This document shows positions 23,394-34,630 of a stretch of 64,000 nucleotides of DNA, in pieces. Both the position numbers and the translations under genes were made by a program. Positions within the stretch are counted from its first letter, which is position 1. Each line of letters opens with the position of its first letter. The notes beneath the pieces were generated by a model. The model was given only the letters and a program-made list of their open reading frames with translations, was not told the DNA's origin and did no database searches. This DNA is from Phaseolus vulgaris (lineage: Eukaryota > Streptophyta > Magnoliopsida > Fabales > Fabaceae): the NCBI RefSeq assembly GCF_000499845.2, contig NC_023749.2, positions 31,708,924 to 31,772,923 on the forward strand, read 5' to 3'.

Positions 23394-25446
23394 GTACCCA
23401 ATTCGGTGGTGGAGACAGCCATCGTCCACGGGCGATCGCCACCTAAGGAACCCGCCCAACGCAAGAAACTAGTCCTCAAGAGGCCCAAGAGGAAAGCTCC
23501 TCAAGTGATCCGCGAAGAGGAAGTGGAGGACGACGAGGCCACTGAAGACAGCCTTATCACAAAGAGGAAGAGGGTGGAACCTTCTTCACCACCCGCACCA
23601 CCCCCTCTTCCTACGTCAACGCCACCATCCACGCCTGCCCCTCCTCCATCATCGCCACCCCCACAAGCTCCTGCTTCCCCAGTCCAAGCGATCCCGCTGG
23701 CCACTGCGCCACCTGCAGTTGAGGCCCAAGAGCCAAATTTCATGGAGGACCCCCCGAGCGCCTCCACACCATACGTATCAGCTGGAGGGGGTCCCCCTTC
23801 AAATGCTTCACCTGCGGAGGCTGCTCCAATCGGGGATGAGGTTGCTCATACCTCTCCGATTCTGATCATCGAATCCCCGATTCCGTCGCCACGCCAACAA
23901 GCGCCTACTGAAGAACCTGCTAAGGAAGGTGGCAACGAGAACCAACAACAGGCTCCCATAGCGCCTCTACACGCAGCAAACCTCCCTCTCGAGGTTACAA
24001 GGATGTGGGAGCCTCTATCTGCTAAGCTGAAGATGATAGCAGATGACATTCCCACCGTCATAACCAGAGCCGTGGAGGGCTCCACCAGGAAACTCCAGGA
24101 CGACCTCTTCAACCTCAAAACTGAAAACAGCACCATGAGGGTCGAGGTGGAGAAGTTGTCCTTCAACCTGACGCTCGCGGAAATTGAACACTCCCGAGTG
24201 GAGGACGCAATGAGCACCGAGCTCAGGCTGGCGCGCAAGGAGGCCACTGACCTTCGCCACAAGGTGCAACTACTTGCTCAAGAAAAGATTGAACTGGAGA
24301 GCAAGATTGTGCCCTATCGCGTCAAGGTGGCTGACCTGGAGGCTCTTATAAAAACTGACGCCGTCAAGGTGAAGAAACTAGAGCAAAGGTCAGTCGACCG
24401 GGAGAAACTCCTTGGACAGGTGGAAAAGGCGAGGGACGAGGCCATGGCTGATCTCGACGAGGCCAACAAAGAGAAGGGAAAGATAGCTGCTGAATTGGCC
24501 CAAGTGCAAGCGGAATCCAAGAAGGTTGCTGAAGACCTTCTCCAGGCTCAAGAGACCAATGAACAACTCAAGAAGCAAGTTGAAGAGCTGGAGCAACAGA
24601 ATAAGGAGTTGAAAGAGCAAACTGAAGATCTCAAGAAGCGGATTGAGGAACTTCAGAAGCAGATTGAAGAACTCAAGCTGAACTCTGCTCAAATTCTGGC
24701 CGCTGGATTCGAAGCTGCACGGGAACAATTTGCCTGCTTGTTCCCCGACCTGGACCTCAGCATGGTGTCTCTTGATAATGAGGTAGTGGATGGAAAGGTG
24801 GTTCCTGCTGAAGATTAAACGATTCTCTCCATCTGCTACCTTCGTGCCTTTTCCTTGCATATACTTTTGTAATAAACTCACATTTTCTTGGACATGTATT
24901 TACCAAGTTGGCGTGTATTTTCTTGAACTGATACTTTGCTTAATGAAGTTACTTTCGCATTTCTTCTTGTAACCCCTTTGTTTACCTTTAACTTTCCTTG
25001 CATGATTTACTTTCAACGAAATAACTTAGTAATCTCGTAGGCACGATCTTGTACTTGGCTGTTTCGAACCATCTCAACTTCGAATAATAATCACATTTAT
25101 CAACTCGTAACCTAAGGCAATAAACCTTAGCGTAAAATGATACCTTAAGCAATGGACTTTAACTCAACCCCTGGCTTTATAACACCGCTACACCCGATCT
25201 GCTCCATCAAAACGGGTTCTTGACTTCTCTCCATTGCTTGTTCGTTTCCTGGTCGCCAGAGACTCTTGGCAACACCAACTTCTTCCTGCCTTCACTCCTT
25301 GGCCATTGCTCTTTCATCTGGGGGTAGAGGCGCCTTTCGGATCCTTCTCCACCTCCTTGTGCTTCAGAGCAAGAGACCGGGTGGCTAGGCGTTCTCTTCG
25401 AACCTGCCTTAGCCACCCTCAGAACTTCTTCCACCCTATACACCAT

Positions 25447-25593
25447 ACCTGAACTCGTTCGAGACGAGAAGGATTTTATCTTGCCTGAACTCGCTCATAG
25501 GCGAGAAGGTCTTTAACTCGCCTGAACTCGCTCATAGGCGAGAAGGTCTTTAACTCGCCTGAACTCGCTCATAGGCGAGAAGGTCTTTAAATC
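25447..25593. repeat. Tandem array 1: about 37-bp unit, 4 copies
   Basis: The unit core is cctgaactcgctcataggcg followed by agaaggtctttaactcg. The first copy is diverged and the last three are nearly identical. Confidence 0.85.
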
Positions 25594-25595
25594 GT

Positions 25596-25781
25596 GCCTC
25601 TACATTGCTCCAGGGGTTACATCTTCTCGCCCCCAGAAACACTGAGGACTTTTACTTGCCTCTACATTGCCCCAGGGGTTACATCTTCTCGCCCCCAGAA
25701 ACACTGAGGACTTTCACTTGCCTCTACATTGCCCCAGGGGTTACATCTTCTCGCCCCCAGAAACACTGAGGACTTTCACTC
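25596..25781. repeat. Tandem array 2: 62-bp unit, 3 copies
   Basis: Units start at 25596, 25658 and 25720, with cores cctctacattgccccagggg and cccccagaaacactgaggac. They differ at one or two bases. Confidence 0.88.
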
Positions 25782-25859
25782 TTTCTCGCCTGCACTCGCT
25801 CGATGGCGAGGAGGTCTTTTACTTGCCTCAGGACGCGCGAGGGCGTTGAGGTCTTTTAA

Positions 25860-26091
25860 CCGGTGCCTCCGATGGCCGAAAGACGATGAGGACTTAAAAC
25901 TTTAACTGATGCCTCCAATCGCCGAAAAACGATGAGGACTTAAAAACTTTAACTGATGCCTCCAATCGCCGAAAAACGATGAGGACTTAAAAACTTTAAC
26001 TGATGCCTCCAATCGCCGAAAAACGATGAGGACTTAAAAACTTTAACTGATGCCTCCAATCGCCGAAAAACGATGAGGACTTAAAAACTTT
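25860..26091. repeat. Tandem array 3: 47-bp unit, 5 copies
   Basis: Units start near 25860, 25907, 25954, 26001 and 26048. The core is tgatgcctccaatcgccgaa followed by aaacgatgaggact. The first copy is diverged and the others are almost identical. Confidence 0.88.
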
Positions 26092-26221
26092 TTAGAAAGC
26101 GTGCAATATATCTTTAACTCGCCCCGAGTCACGTACAAGTGACAAGGTCTTTCTTCAAAACCTTTTTGGAAAACAGCAAGCATGCAATCTGAAAACGCCT
26201 TATACTTCGTAAACTCTTCTT

Positions 26222-26274
26222 TTATTGGGTGGCCTCATTAAAAACCCTCCTTAGGGAAAAAAGAGTGCCCCCTT
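26222..26274. other. Conserved non-coding block next to the pol 3' end (element B)
   Basis: About 50 bases beginning attgggtggcctcatt and including aaccctccttaggg and agagtgccccctt are nearly identical to 49010-49052 in element C. The surrounding spacers of B and C are otherwise unrelated. It lies about 65 bp beyond the pol stop. Confidence 0.75.
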
Positions 26275-26336
26275 CAAACTGTTTTATCAGAGACATTATA
26301 ATGTAACTTTTGTGTTTGTCTTTACTTACAAAGCTC

Positions 26337-29300
26337 TTAACTATAGTACAACTTCAGGTGCGTGGCGTTCCAAGTGCGAGGAATCGCCCCTCCTTCCAGC
26401 GTCTCTAAGCGGTAGGCGCCGTTGCCGAGCGCCTCGGTTATTCTGAACGGTCCAGTCCACTTGGGCGACAGTTTATTCTCCATCTCGTACTGGTGGGCCT
26501 TCCTCATCACCAGGTCGCCTTCTCTAAACTGCCTTGGCATCACCTTCGAGTTATATCTCCGTTCAATCCTCCTCTTCACCGCCTCAGCCTTCAATCTCTC
26601 TTCCTCTCTAACCTCATCCAGTAGATCCAGGTTCAGCCTTCTATCTTCATTCGAGTCTTCCTCTACAAAGTTCTGGAATCTCGGCGAGCTCTCCTGAATC
26701 TCTACTGGAATCATCGCATCACACCCATAGACTAGGCTGAACGGGGTCTCATGGGTTCCTGACTGCTCGGTGGTATGGTATGCCCAGACTATACGGGGCA
26801 CCTCCTCAGCCCAGCTTCCCTTGGCTTTTTCTAGCCTTCTCTTCAAACCTCTCAACAACACCCGATTAGCTGACTCCACCTGGCCATTTGTCTGAGGGTG
26901 CTCGACGGATGCAAACACTTGTTGAATTCCCACACCTTCGCAAAGCTTCTTCAACAGGTGGCTTGCAAACTGAGTCCCATTATCCGACACCAGGCGTTTA
27001 GGCACTCCAAACCGGCACACGATGTTCTTCCACACGAAACCTTCGATCTTGTGTGCGGTGATCTGGGCCACTGGTTCTGCTTCGATCCACTTGGTGAAAT
27101 ATTCAATCGCCACCACCAAGTACTTCATCTGCCTGATCGCCTGCGGGAAAGGTCCCAGGATGTCGATTCCCCAGGTATGAAACGGCCAAGGGCTATAGAT
27201 CGACTTCAACTCCTCGGGAGGCGCCTTATGCAATCAGCGTGCTGTTGGCATTGTTTGCAACATTGGGCATACTTCTTGCAGTCTTCTCTCATCGATGGCC
27301 AATAGTATCCTGCACGGAGAGTCCTCGCGGCCAGAGCTCGACCCCCGACGTGGCTTCCGCATATACCTTCGTGGAGCTCCGCCATGATTCTCGTGCACTT
27401 CTCGCCATGTATACATTCCAGGAGCGGGTGAGTGAACCCAAACCTGTACAGATCGCCATCAATCAGGGTGTACTTGCTAGAATTCTTCTTTACCTTCCTA
27501 GCCTCAGTCGGATCCAGCGGGAGAAGGCCATCCGCCAGGCACCGCTTGTACTGTGTTATCCAAGTGTCTGGCTCATGGGTAGCGCAGACCTGCATCACGT
27601 TCACCTTCTCTCCCCGACATGCTCTAATTCTCGGCGATCTCAGAGTTTCTTGCGTCAGGGACTTATGGCTTCTCGCTGCTTTCTCCGTCGACTTGCTTAT
27701 CTGAAGGACCAGGTGATCTGCCACAAATGCTCTCGGCGTCTTCAGAGTTTCTTGAATCACCGTCCTCTGCCTACCCCCCTTGCCTGAACTGGCGAGCTTA
27801 GCTAGCAAGTCAGCTCGGGCATTCTGCTCTCTGGGCACATGCACTACTTCAAAGGAGGCAAAGGAACTCTTCAATTCCAGCACATATTTCAGGTAGGCCG
27901 CCATTTGTGGATCTTTAGCCTGGAACTCGCCTGTTACTTGCCCTGTGACTAGCAGCGAGTCACTCTTAGCCATCAGCACCCTAGCTCCCATCTCCTTGGC
28001 CAGCAAAATTCCGGCGATCAGCGCCTCATACTCTGCTTGATTGTTACTGGCTTTGAAGGCAAATCTCAAAGATTGCTCGATCAGCACGCCGTTGGGCCCT
28101 TCTAAAATGACTCCAGCACCGCTACCCTGCTGGTTCGACGAACCATCCACCGAAAGTACCCAACAGAAATCGTCCCCTTCAACTCGCGTTGCCTCAGACG
28201 AGAGCTCGACCACGAAATCTGCAAAGATTTGCCCCTTAATCAGGCCTCGGGGCTCATATTTGATATCAAACTCCGACAATTCTACTGCCCACTTCACCAT
28301 CCTTCCTGCAACGTCAGGCTTCTTCAAGACCTTCTGGATGGGCAGGTCAGTCATCACCAGTATTGTGAAGCTATGGAAGTAGTGGCGCAACCTCCTCGCC
28401 GAAAATACCACAGCCAGCGCAGCCTTCTCCAGGGCCTGATATCTCGTTTCGGGGCCCTGCAACACCTTGCTCACAAAATAAATAGGCTTCTGAGCCTGAC
28501 CTTGATCCTGGGCGAGCACCGCACTCACCGCCCTCTCAGTTACAGCAAAATACAACCTGAGAGGGGTTCCCACCAGCGGTTTGCACAGAACCGGCGGGCT
28601 CGCCAGATACTCCTTCAGCTTGACGAAAGCTTCCTCGCACTCTTTCGTCCAAACAAACTTATTGTTGCGCCTCAGGCACTGAAAATAGGGATGGCCCTTC
28701 TCTCCGCTAGCTGACACGAAGCGAGACAGGGCTGCCATTCGTCCTGTTAGCTGCTGGACTTCTTTCACCGTAGCTGGGCTCCTCATCGCCAAGATGGCGG
28801 CACACTTGTCGGGGTTGGCCTCTATGCCTCTTTCAGTCAAGAGGAAACCCAAAAACTTCCCAGCCTCCACGCCAAAAATGCATTTCTCTGGATTCAGCTT
28901 CAATCTGAACTTGGCGATCGTTGTGAACAATTCCTCCAAGTCGGCAACGTGCTTGCTCTTTTCCGGCGAGGTCACGACCATGTCATCGACGTACGCTTGC
29001 ACGTTCCTTCCTAGCATTGGTGCAAGTACTCGATCCATCAGCCTCTGGTACGTGGCCCCCGCGTTCTTCAGCCCAAACGGCATCACCTTATAGCAATAGC
29101 ACGACCTCTCCGTCATGAAGGTTGTCTTTTCTTCATCCATGGGATGCATCTTGATCTGATTATACCCCGAGAAGGCATCCAGGAAACTCAGCAACTTACA
29201 CCCCGCAACACTATCCACCAGGGCGTCTATGCTTGGTAAAGGATATGAATCCTTCGGGCAAGCTTTGTTCAAATCGGTGAAATCGACGCACATGCGCCAT

Positions 29301-31765
29301 TTCCCGTTACTCTTCTTCACCAGCACGACATTTGCCAACCATTCAGGATACTGAACTTCCCTAATGTGGCCTGCAGTGAGGAGTTTCTGTGTTTCATCTC
29401 TAATCGCCTGCCTCCTTTCCTCGTTAAACTTTCTTCTTCTTTGTCGCACTGGTCTCACCAAGTTGTCCATCACCAGATGATGGCATAAGAAGTCGGGATC
29501 AATCCCGGGCATGTCCGAAGCGGACCATGCAAACGCGTCCAGATGCCGCTCAATCACCTTGGCGATCTGGTCCTGGAGCTCGACCTCCAGAGATCTTCCC
29601 AGCTTGAAGATCTTTCCCCCGATCTCTTTCTCGAGCCACTGCTCGACAGGTTTTGGCCTGGATTCTCTGGCGATCACCGCCCTGGCGATTCCCTGCTCTC
29701 TCGCTTCCTCAGGGCGATTCCGCGCCTCTTCCTCCTCCAGACCAGCGTCTCCCTCCACTAGCTCAGCGTCCACCATCTCCACGTCCCTTCCGACGGTCTC
29801 TTCCGCTACCGTCGATCTGGGCTTCACACCGGGAGGTGGGGTGGTTGTTACATAACTCACTGATCTCTTGTTTTTCAGGCTATTCTCATAGCACTTTTTC
29901 GCTTCTTTCTTATCAGACTTGATCGTGATCACCACCCCGTCCATAGATGGCAACTTCACCTTCATGTGCCGAGTCGACGGAATGGCGCCTATCCTGTTAA
30001 GCGTGGGCCTTCCCAACAGGATGTTGTATGCTGAAGGAGCGTTTACGATGAGGTACTTGATTTTCTCCGTCCTCGACCCAGCCTCATCCGTAAACGTGGT
30101 TCTCAACTCAATATACCCCCTGACTTCCACCTGGTCACCAGCGAACCCATACAGGCACCCTCCATAGGGCCTTAGCTGGTCAAGGGGCAACTCCAGTTGC
30201 GTGAAAGTCGGCCAGAACATCACGTCTGCCGAGCTTCCCTGGTCCACCAGAACTCTGTTAACCTTCCTCCCCGCCGTAACCAACGAAATGACTATGGGAT
30301 CGTTGTCATGGGGCACAACGTCCCGAAGATCCTGCTTGGTGAACGTAATGTCCACCTCCGGCGAGTGATCTTCAAACATATCCACTGTCATCACCGACCG
30401 CGCGTACTTCTTCCTCTGCGATGCGGTGCATCCACCACCTGAGAAGCCTCCTGCAATGGTGTGGATTTCCCCGTGGATAGGCATCTCGTGTTGCTGGGCT
30501 TCTCCACCTGCTGGCTGGGAACTCGACGCTCCCCCCGTCCTTCTATCCAGCAGATAGTCATTTAGGAACCCGCTCTTAACCAGATCATCGAGCTGATACC
30601 CTAAGGACAAACACGAGTCCAAAGTGTGGCCAAAGCCCTTGTGAAACTCGCACCAGGCGTCTGGCTTTGGTCCCAGCACCTTGTCGCCCACCTTCTCAGG
30701 CACCTTCAACCTAGCAGATATATTGGGAATGGCGATCAGGTCCGCCAATCCCATAACAAACTTGTGCTTAGGCGGACGATTGTATTCCCGGCGTGCTGGC
30801 TGCTGGCGTCCCTGGCCTCTCCCCTTGTTCCTCCTATCATAAGGATGGCGAGTCCTCTGGTCCTTCCTGACCGCCGCCGCTGTCTCCAGCACCCTTTGCG
30901 GCTGGATCCTGGTTTGGGCGCGTGGCCTAGCGGGAGCCACGCTCCCTCTCTTCTCGGCGACCTCACTCTCGTCGGCGATGTGAGCCACCGCAAGTCGCCT
31001 GACCTCAGCAAACGTTGCAGGGTGAGCCCTGATCAAGGCCTCGCAGAATGGTCCTGGCAGCACGCCCTTCTTGAATGCATAGACCAGCATTTCTTCATCC
31101 TTGGCCGGCGATCTGACCATCTGCGCTCCAAAGCGATTCAGGTAGTCTCTGAGGGACTCTCCCTGGTACTGCCTTATATCAAACAGATCATAAGACACCC
31201 TGGGCGGTGCCTTGTTCACGATGTATTGCACGACGAAAACCTTCGAGAACTGCTGAAAATTGGTTATGTGACCGTTAGGTAGGCTCACAAACCACTCCAA
31301 CGCCGTTCCCTGGAGCGTGCTCACAAACATCTTGCAATACACGGCGTCTGACCCTCCCGACAGCATCATCTGTGTATGGAACGTGGTTAGATGAGCCTCT
31401 GGATCCTCCACGCCGGTAAAGACAGCCTTAACCGGAACCACTCTCGTAGGAATAGGCGTGTCAGTAATCGCCTGAGCAAAAGGCATAGGGAAAACACGAA
31501 GTGGCGATGACGGCGCCACCTCTTCAGCAGAAGAACGCCCTTGCTGCTCCTGAAGAGCTTGACGCAGCTCCTCAGTCACCTTGCTGAGCTCCTCATTCCT
31601 GGCGCGAGAGGCGACCAGTTCCTCATGCATTCTCGCCTGCTCCATGCGTGAGGCTTCCACAGTTGCCTGCAACTAACGCATCATCTCTGCCATCTGCGCC
31701 ATGGTCATGGCAGCGGCGCCTTCAGCAGCGACGGGCGCAACTGGACTTGAGCGATTGCTTCTCAT
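26337..31765 (-). pseudogene. Element B gag-pol polyprotein (two disabling changes)
   Basis: The start is taken at 31765, which aligns with element C gag. An in-frame TAG lies at 31673-31675, about 30 codons in. A single-base deletion near 27225 (between HAD and HKAPPEE) shifts the frame before the integrase catalytic core. Order: helical gag N-terminus, Retrotrans_gag core (DPEAHLTTFHTQMM), CEFHKGFGHTLDSC, protease VLVDQGSSADV, RT with YVDD at about 28980, first RNase H (about 28380-28620), second archaeal-type RNase H (about 27770-28170; SVDGSSN, NQAEYEAL, AKSDSLLV, NARADLLAK), HHCC zinc finger (about 27230-27400) and integrase core (WGIDILGPF, SDNGTQF, NGQVESAN) ending at 26337. Apart from the two changes the frame is open. 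Confidence 0.9.
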
Positions 31766-32186
31766 TTTTCTCATGAAACTTCAGCGAATCACGGAATGCA
31801 GCGAACAACACTTACTTTAGCTACGATTGAGTCAGCGATCAATCAGAAAAACAGTGCGAAACTCCGCGAGAAAACTCAAGAACACCGCAAACCTTCAAAG
31901 AAACTTGCAACTCTACCAGAAACCACTGCTCTTCCCACGGACAACCGAACGAGCGAAAGAACTCAACTCCACCGAACAAATCGCGCGGAAACAACAGAAA
32001 AAACCTCACTCCACCGATCAAAAACCCAAATGAACGGTGTAAAACGCGAATTCACCGAACAAAACTCAAGCAAACAGCGAACGATGGTTGCACCAGCACA
32101 CAACCACGCAGAAAACTTCGAAAACCTTCAAGAACTCACGCTGTGGATGGGAGCAAGTTTTACACGGCCCCACGGTGGGCGCCTGA
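31766..32186 (-). other. Element B leader with primer-binding site
   Basis: This is the untranslated stretch between the 5' LTR and gag. The primer-binding site is at 32166-32182 (minus strand GGCGCCCACCGTGGGGC), and its first bases differ from the TGG of elements A and C. The + strand ORF here is a shadow with no similarity to anything recognised. Confidence 0.65.
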
Positions 32187-32989
32187 TGATCCTGCCTGTT
32201 GACCAGAATGCTGGAAACTGCCTCGTCAAAGGATCGACGTGTGCACCGCTTCACACCTCCGTTCCTCTTCGAGATCCACCTCAAGAACCTGCAAAGAAAC
32301 AGAGCGGCTGGCGCCGCTGTGGCCGATCGCACTCCAACGCCCAAGTCAGTGACCGAATCACCAAATACTAAGAGAACAAGAACCGTGCAAATCCTCTCTC
32401 ACTGTAAGCTCTATAACTCGCAAGCGTAAAGAGTATATTCTGAACGTGCGTACCTCAGAAAGTTCGTTGAGAACTCTTATATACCTGGTTACTTTCTCTC
32501 TCCTGGCAGTTACAGACTTGGGCACGTGGCTCGCATCCAACTGTACACGTGCCATCATCTGGAGCCTCCTTGACTTGGGCGCTGCTTCTGACTCTCTTTT
32601 TGGCTAAGTTATTTATGCATGGTGCTGCCCAGTACATAGCTAACTTGGGAGTGCGATCTCTACTGGAACTGGCGAGTTAGGGTGCCTTCATACACCTTCC
32701 CTGTGGTCTCGCCGGCCGCCTTCATAATCTGCACCACCTTCATCTCTGGCGATGTGCTTGTTCTGGCGATCTCCAATCACTAGGTCGCCTGAGTCTACAT
32801 CTGGCGACTTCATCTTTAACCTGGTGATCGCCGATTCTGGTATGCTGGAGATCGGAACACGCCAACTTAATAATTGGCGACTTCACGAGCCCCCCGACTT
32901 CCTTCCCTTCTGCCAACCTGGCGCCTTGTCAACACGCCTATACTGTAGCTCGATGCCACGTCATCACTTCCGACTACCAGGGCGGTACA
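32187..32989 (-). repeat. 5' LTR of element B
   Basis: The LTR is 803 bp, TGATCCTGCC to GGGCGGTACA, matching 15235-16033. The gaaac duplication follows at 32990-32994 and the copia solo LTR resumes after it. Confidence 0.9.
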
Positions 32990-33193
32990 GAAACAACCGA
33001 TTGTTTTTCTGGTACTATAGCTTCTGCTTGCTGTTTTGGCTAACTGAATTACTGAATCAATTGGTTCCTGAGATAAATTCATTCTAGTTTTAAAAAAATT
33101 GAGAAAACCCTCTTTAAACAATTCACCCCCCCTCTAGTTTAAAGCCATCTTTTTTAACAGTGTTTGTGTGTAATCTGTAATTGATTGCTTAGT

Positions 33194-34328
33194 TGATACC
33201 ACATGATATGATTCCAATAACAAGATAGAGATGTTTCATAGACATGTTATGGAGTCAACTTGAGTTGGAGTATGATTAGGCACTTTTCTAGAATTGGATC
33301 ACATAAGGGAGGATTTTACTAATGGAGGAAGTGGTCATTCACCCAAACATTTGAAGTTCTTCCTTCTAGTCTTCTCAAAAATTAAAGAAGAATTAAAATA
33401 AAGAGAGGACCAAACCTAAAGCCAAAAGCAGACTCAAGAATGGACTTCAATTAATATCTCTCTTTATAGTTTCTTTTGTATAAATTTGTAAATAATATAG
33501 AATAGTGTTTAGGTAGGTGCTAAGAGGGAAACCTAAAGATACCTCTTGTGTAAAGCATCTTTAGATATTAGCTTTATAAAATTCTAGAAAGATATCCCTT
33601 CCTCCTTCACTTTAGGCGCTAGAAGTGGAAGAGTTACAAGGGAACTTTAGTTAGCTTCTTTTGTAAGCCTCTTGTACTTTCATGACCGGTCCTTCTCCTA
33701 TATAAGGAGGGTTTGAGTCTTTCTAATACAGATTTGATATTTTGAGTAAAGAAATTCTCCCAAATTTGTGAGTGATTGAGAGACTTGTGTCTTCTCTTCT
33801 TCTAGTCTCATCTTGAGTACATCTTGGAACCTCAAGTGGCGGCATTTACACTCATCTTGGAGCCTTACATCCTTCAAGTGTCGTGTTCATCTCCAAGAAC
33901 TCCAACCACATAAGTTCCCTATTTCATTTCATCTTCTTCATCCATTTTCCCTTCATTCCAAATTACCCATTTTTGTTCTACTTATTTGTTTTCACTTTCA
34001 ATTGGTGCAATCTCTTCCTTATGATGTCCTCTTTCATTTTCTGCACTTATATTCAATTTTAATCGGTGCAAATTGGTTGTTCTTGTTGTTTTTGTCACGT
34101 CCTCCATGGGTATAATTGCTATATGTTGTGTTCTTGAGTTTCTATCCAGGAGTTTGTTGTTCAAAATGGGTTTCTATGTGAGTTTGGCTTGGTTACTTGT
34201 GTTTTGGTGAGTTCTTGAATGAAAGAACATTGATCCAATTCTAGAAAAGTGCCTAATCATATTCCAACTCAAGTTGACTCCATAACATGTCTATGAAACA
34301 TCTTTATCTTGTTATTGGAATCATATCA
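33194..34328 (+). mobile_element. Solo-LTR-like insertion with 98-bp inverted arms (TSD ttagt)
   Basis: The insertion starts TGATACCACA and ends GGAATCATATCA. It is flanked by ttagt at 33189-33193 and 34329-34333, and removing it rejoins the A1 LTR (attgcttagtggattgccc, as at 9014). Its body matches the solo LTRs at 7523-8531 and 818-1842, including a TATA motif (cctatataagg, about 33698) and the gtggcggc segment (33837). Bases 33204-33301 are the reverse complement of 34231-34328 with two mismatches. Related LTRs do not start this way, so the 3' end appears to have been copied in inverted orientation onto the 5' end before insertion. Confidence 0.8.
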
Positions 34329-34333
34329 TTAGT

Positions 34334-34630
34334 GGATTGCCCAGTGGATTCTGGGGATTGGATGTAGCTCTTGGTTTAAGAGTGAACCAATATAAACTGT
34401 TTGTGTATCTCTTTCTTCCCTTGAACTCTTTTAAATTCAGTTATTGTTTTAACTGGTATAAACAACCGATTGTTTTTCTGGTGCTTTGCTGTTTTGAGGT
34501 TTGTTTCTTGGCTAACTGAATTCCTAATCTGGTTTCTTGCAAAGAATTACATTCTAGCTTAAAAAGTTTTCGAAAACCCCCTTTAAACAATTCAACCCCC
34601 CCCCCCCGTTTAAGGTCATACATTCTAACA
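34334..34630 (+). repeat. 3' LTR of A1, last part
   Basis: It continues 33165-33193 after the inverted-arm insertion and aligns with 9020-9335, ending catacattctaaca. It includes a run of C near 34593-34605, a site of slippage. After 34630 the sequence changes to chromovirus coding on the minus strand. Confidence 0.75.

Larger units (their letters stand above)
16635..24818 (+). pseudogene. Element B antisense gene (aORF; putative gypsy-type transposon protein), interrupted
   Basis: Exon 1 is 16635-17577. A GT-AG intron follows (17578-17756, phase 1). Exon 2 is 17757-17841 and continues at 23399-24818, interrupted only by the gag-only element and its gtacc duplication. Ignoring the insertion, the frame is open for 815 codons to the stop at 24818. 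The first half has a globular region with motifs KLKFPFTRFERELLTELN, QLHPNSWAFVRAFQ and WVSLNGIAGRSIF. The middle is basic then Pro/Ala/Ser-rich, and the last 220 residues form a strong coiled coil. Homologues are in element C (45858-48090) and at 62842-64000. The globular part resembles the Pfam family named putative gypsy type transposon (Transposase_28). Function is unknown. Antisense extra ORFs between pol and the 3' LTR are known in the Tat lineage. Confidence 0.8.
24819..26221. other. Element B spacer between antisense gene and pol, rich in tandem repeats
   Basis: This non-coding 1.4 kb lies between the convergent 3' ends of the antisense gene and of pol. It begins with an AT-rich stretch that could hold polyadenylation signals (cttttgtaataaactc, about 24870). 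It then carries three separate tandem arrays (25447-25593, 25596-25781, 25860-26091). I see no further ORF with support. Confidence 0.6.
15235..32989 (-). mobile_element. Element B: Tat-like Ty3/gypsy retrotransposon with antisense gene (TSD gaaac)
   Basis: LTRs lie at 15235-16033 (3') and 32187-32989 (5'). The perfect 5-bp duplication gaaac lies at 15230-15234 and 32990-32994. Order on the minus strand: 5' LTR, PBS, gag-protease-RT-RNase H-second RNase H-integrase (31765-26337), a repeat-rich spacer, an oppositely oriented gene (16635-24818), polypurine tract and 3' LTR. Hand comparison of the LTRs finds about 8 substitutions and one 4-bp indel in about 800 bp, so it is recent but older than element C. 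A 5.5-kb gag-only element is inserted in the antisense gene. Confidence 0.9.
14266..33159 (+). mobile_element. Related copia solo LTR inside the A1 3' LTR (TSD gtgtt), split by element B
   Basis: The insertion runs from TGTTGAACC at 14266 to TTAACA at 33159 and is flanked by gtgtt (14261-14265 and 33160-33164). Without element B (15235-32989 plus one duplicated gaaac) it is about 1134 bp. It is similar to the A1 LTR over most of its length, for example the ctaagtaaaaacaaccgatt region and the gaataggatt and agtgaaccagtataaac segments. It is therefore a member of the same family that landed in its relative and lost its internal region. Confidence 0.8.
8532..34630 (+). mobile_element. Element A1: SIRE/Maximus-like Ty1/copia element without pol, heavily invaded
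   Basis: The order is 5' LTR (8532-9335, front truncated), PBS, gag (9393-about 11080), env-like ORF (11879-about 13070), polypurine tract and 3' LTR (13233-34630, containing three nested insertions). Protease, integrase, RT and RNase H are entirely missing between gag and the env-like ORF. The assignment to the SIRE-like copia group rests on the long gag, the extra ORF after pol, a TGGCATCAAGAGC primer site and a long LTR. All coding parts carry stops or frameshifts. Confidence 0.75.

Noticed and set aside
16635..24818. Antisense gene as a DNA transposase
   Set aside because: The family name putative gypsy type transposon is historical. I see no catalytic DDE or RNase H fold motifs, and its place is inside LTR elements.
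25447..26091. Tandem arrays as a CRISPR
   Set aside because: Units are contiguous without unique spacers, and this is plant nuclear DNA.
27239..31282. Many + strand ORFs of 70-220 codons opposite element B gag-pol
   Set aside because: They are antisense shadows of a conserved coding sequence in GC-rich DNA, with no homology, no shared starts in element C and no splice or promoter signals.
31796..32371. 191-codon + strand ORF in the element B leader
   Set aside because: It overlaps the primer-binding site and LTR, has no homologue in element C and shows no domain.
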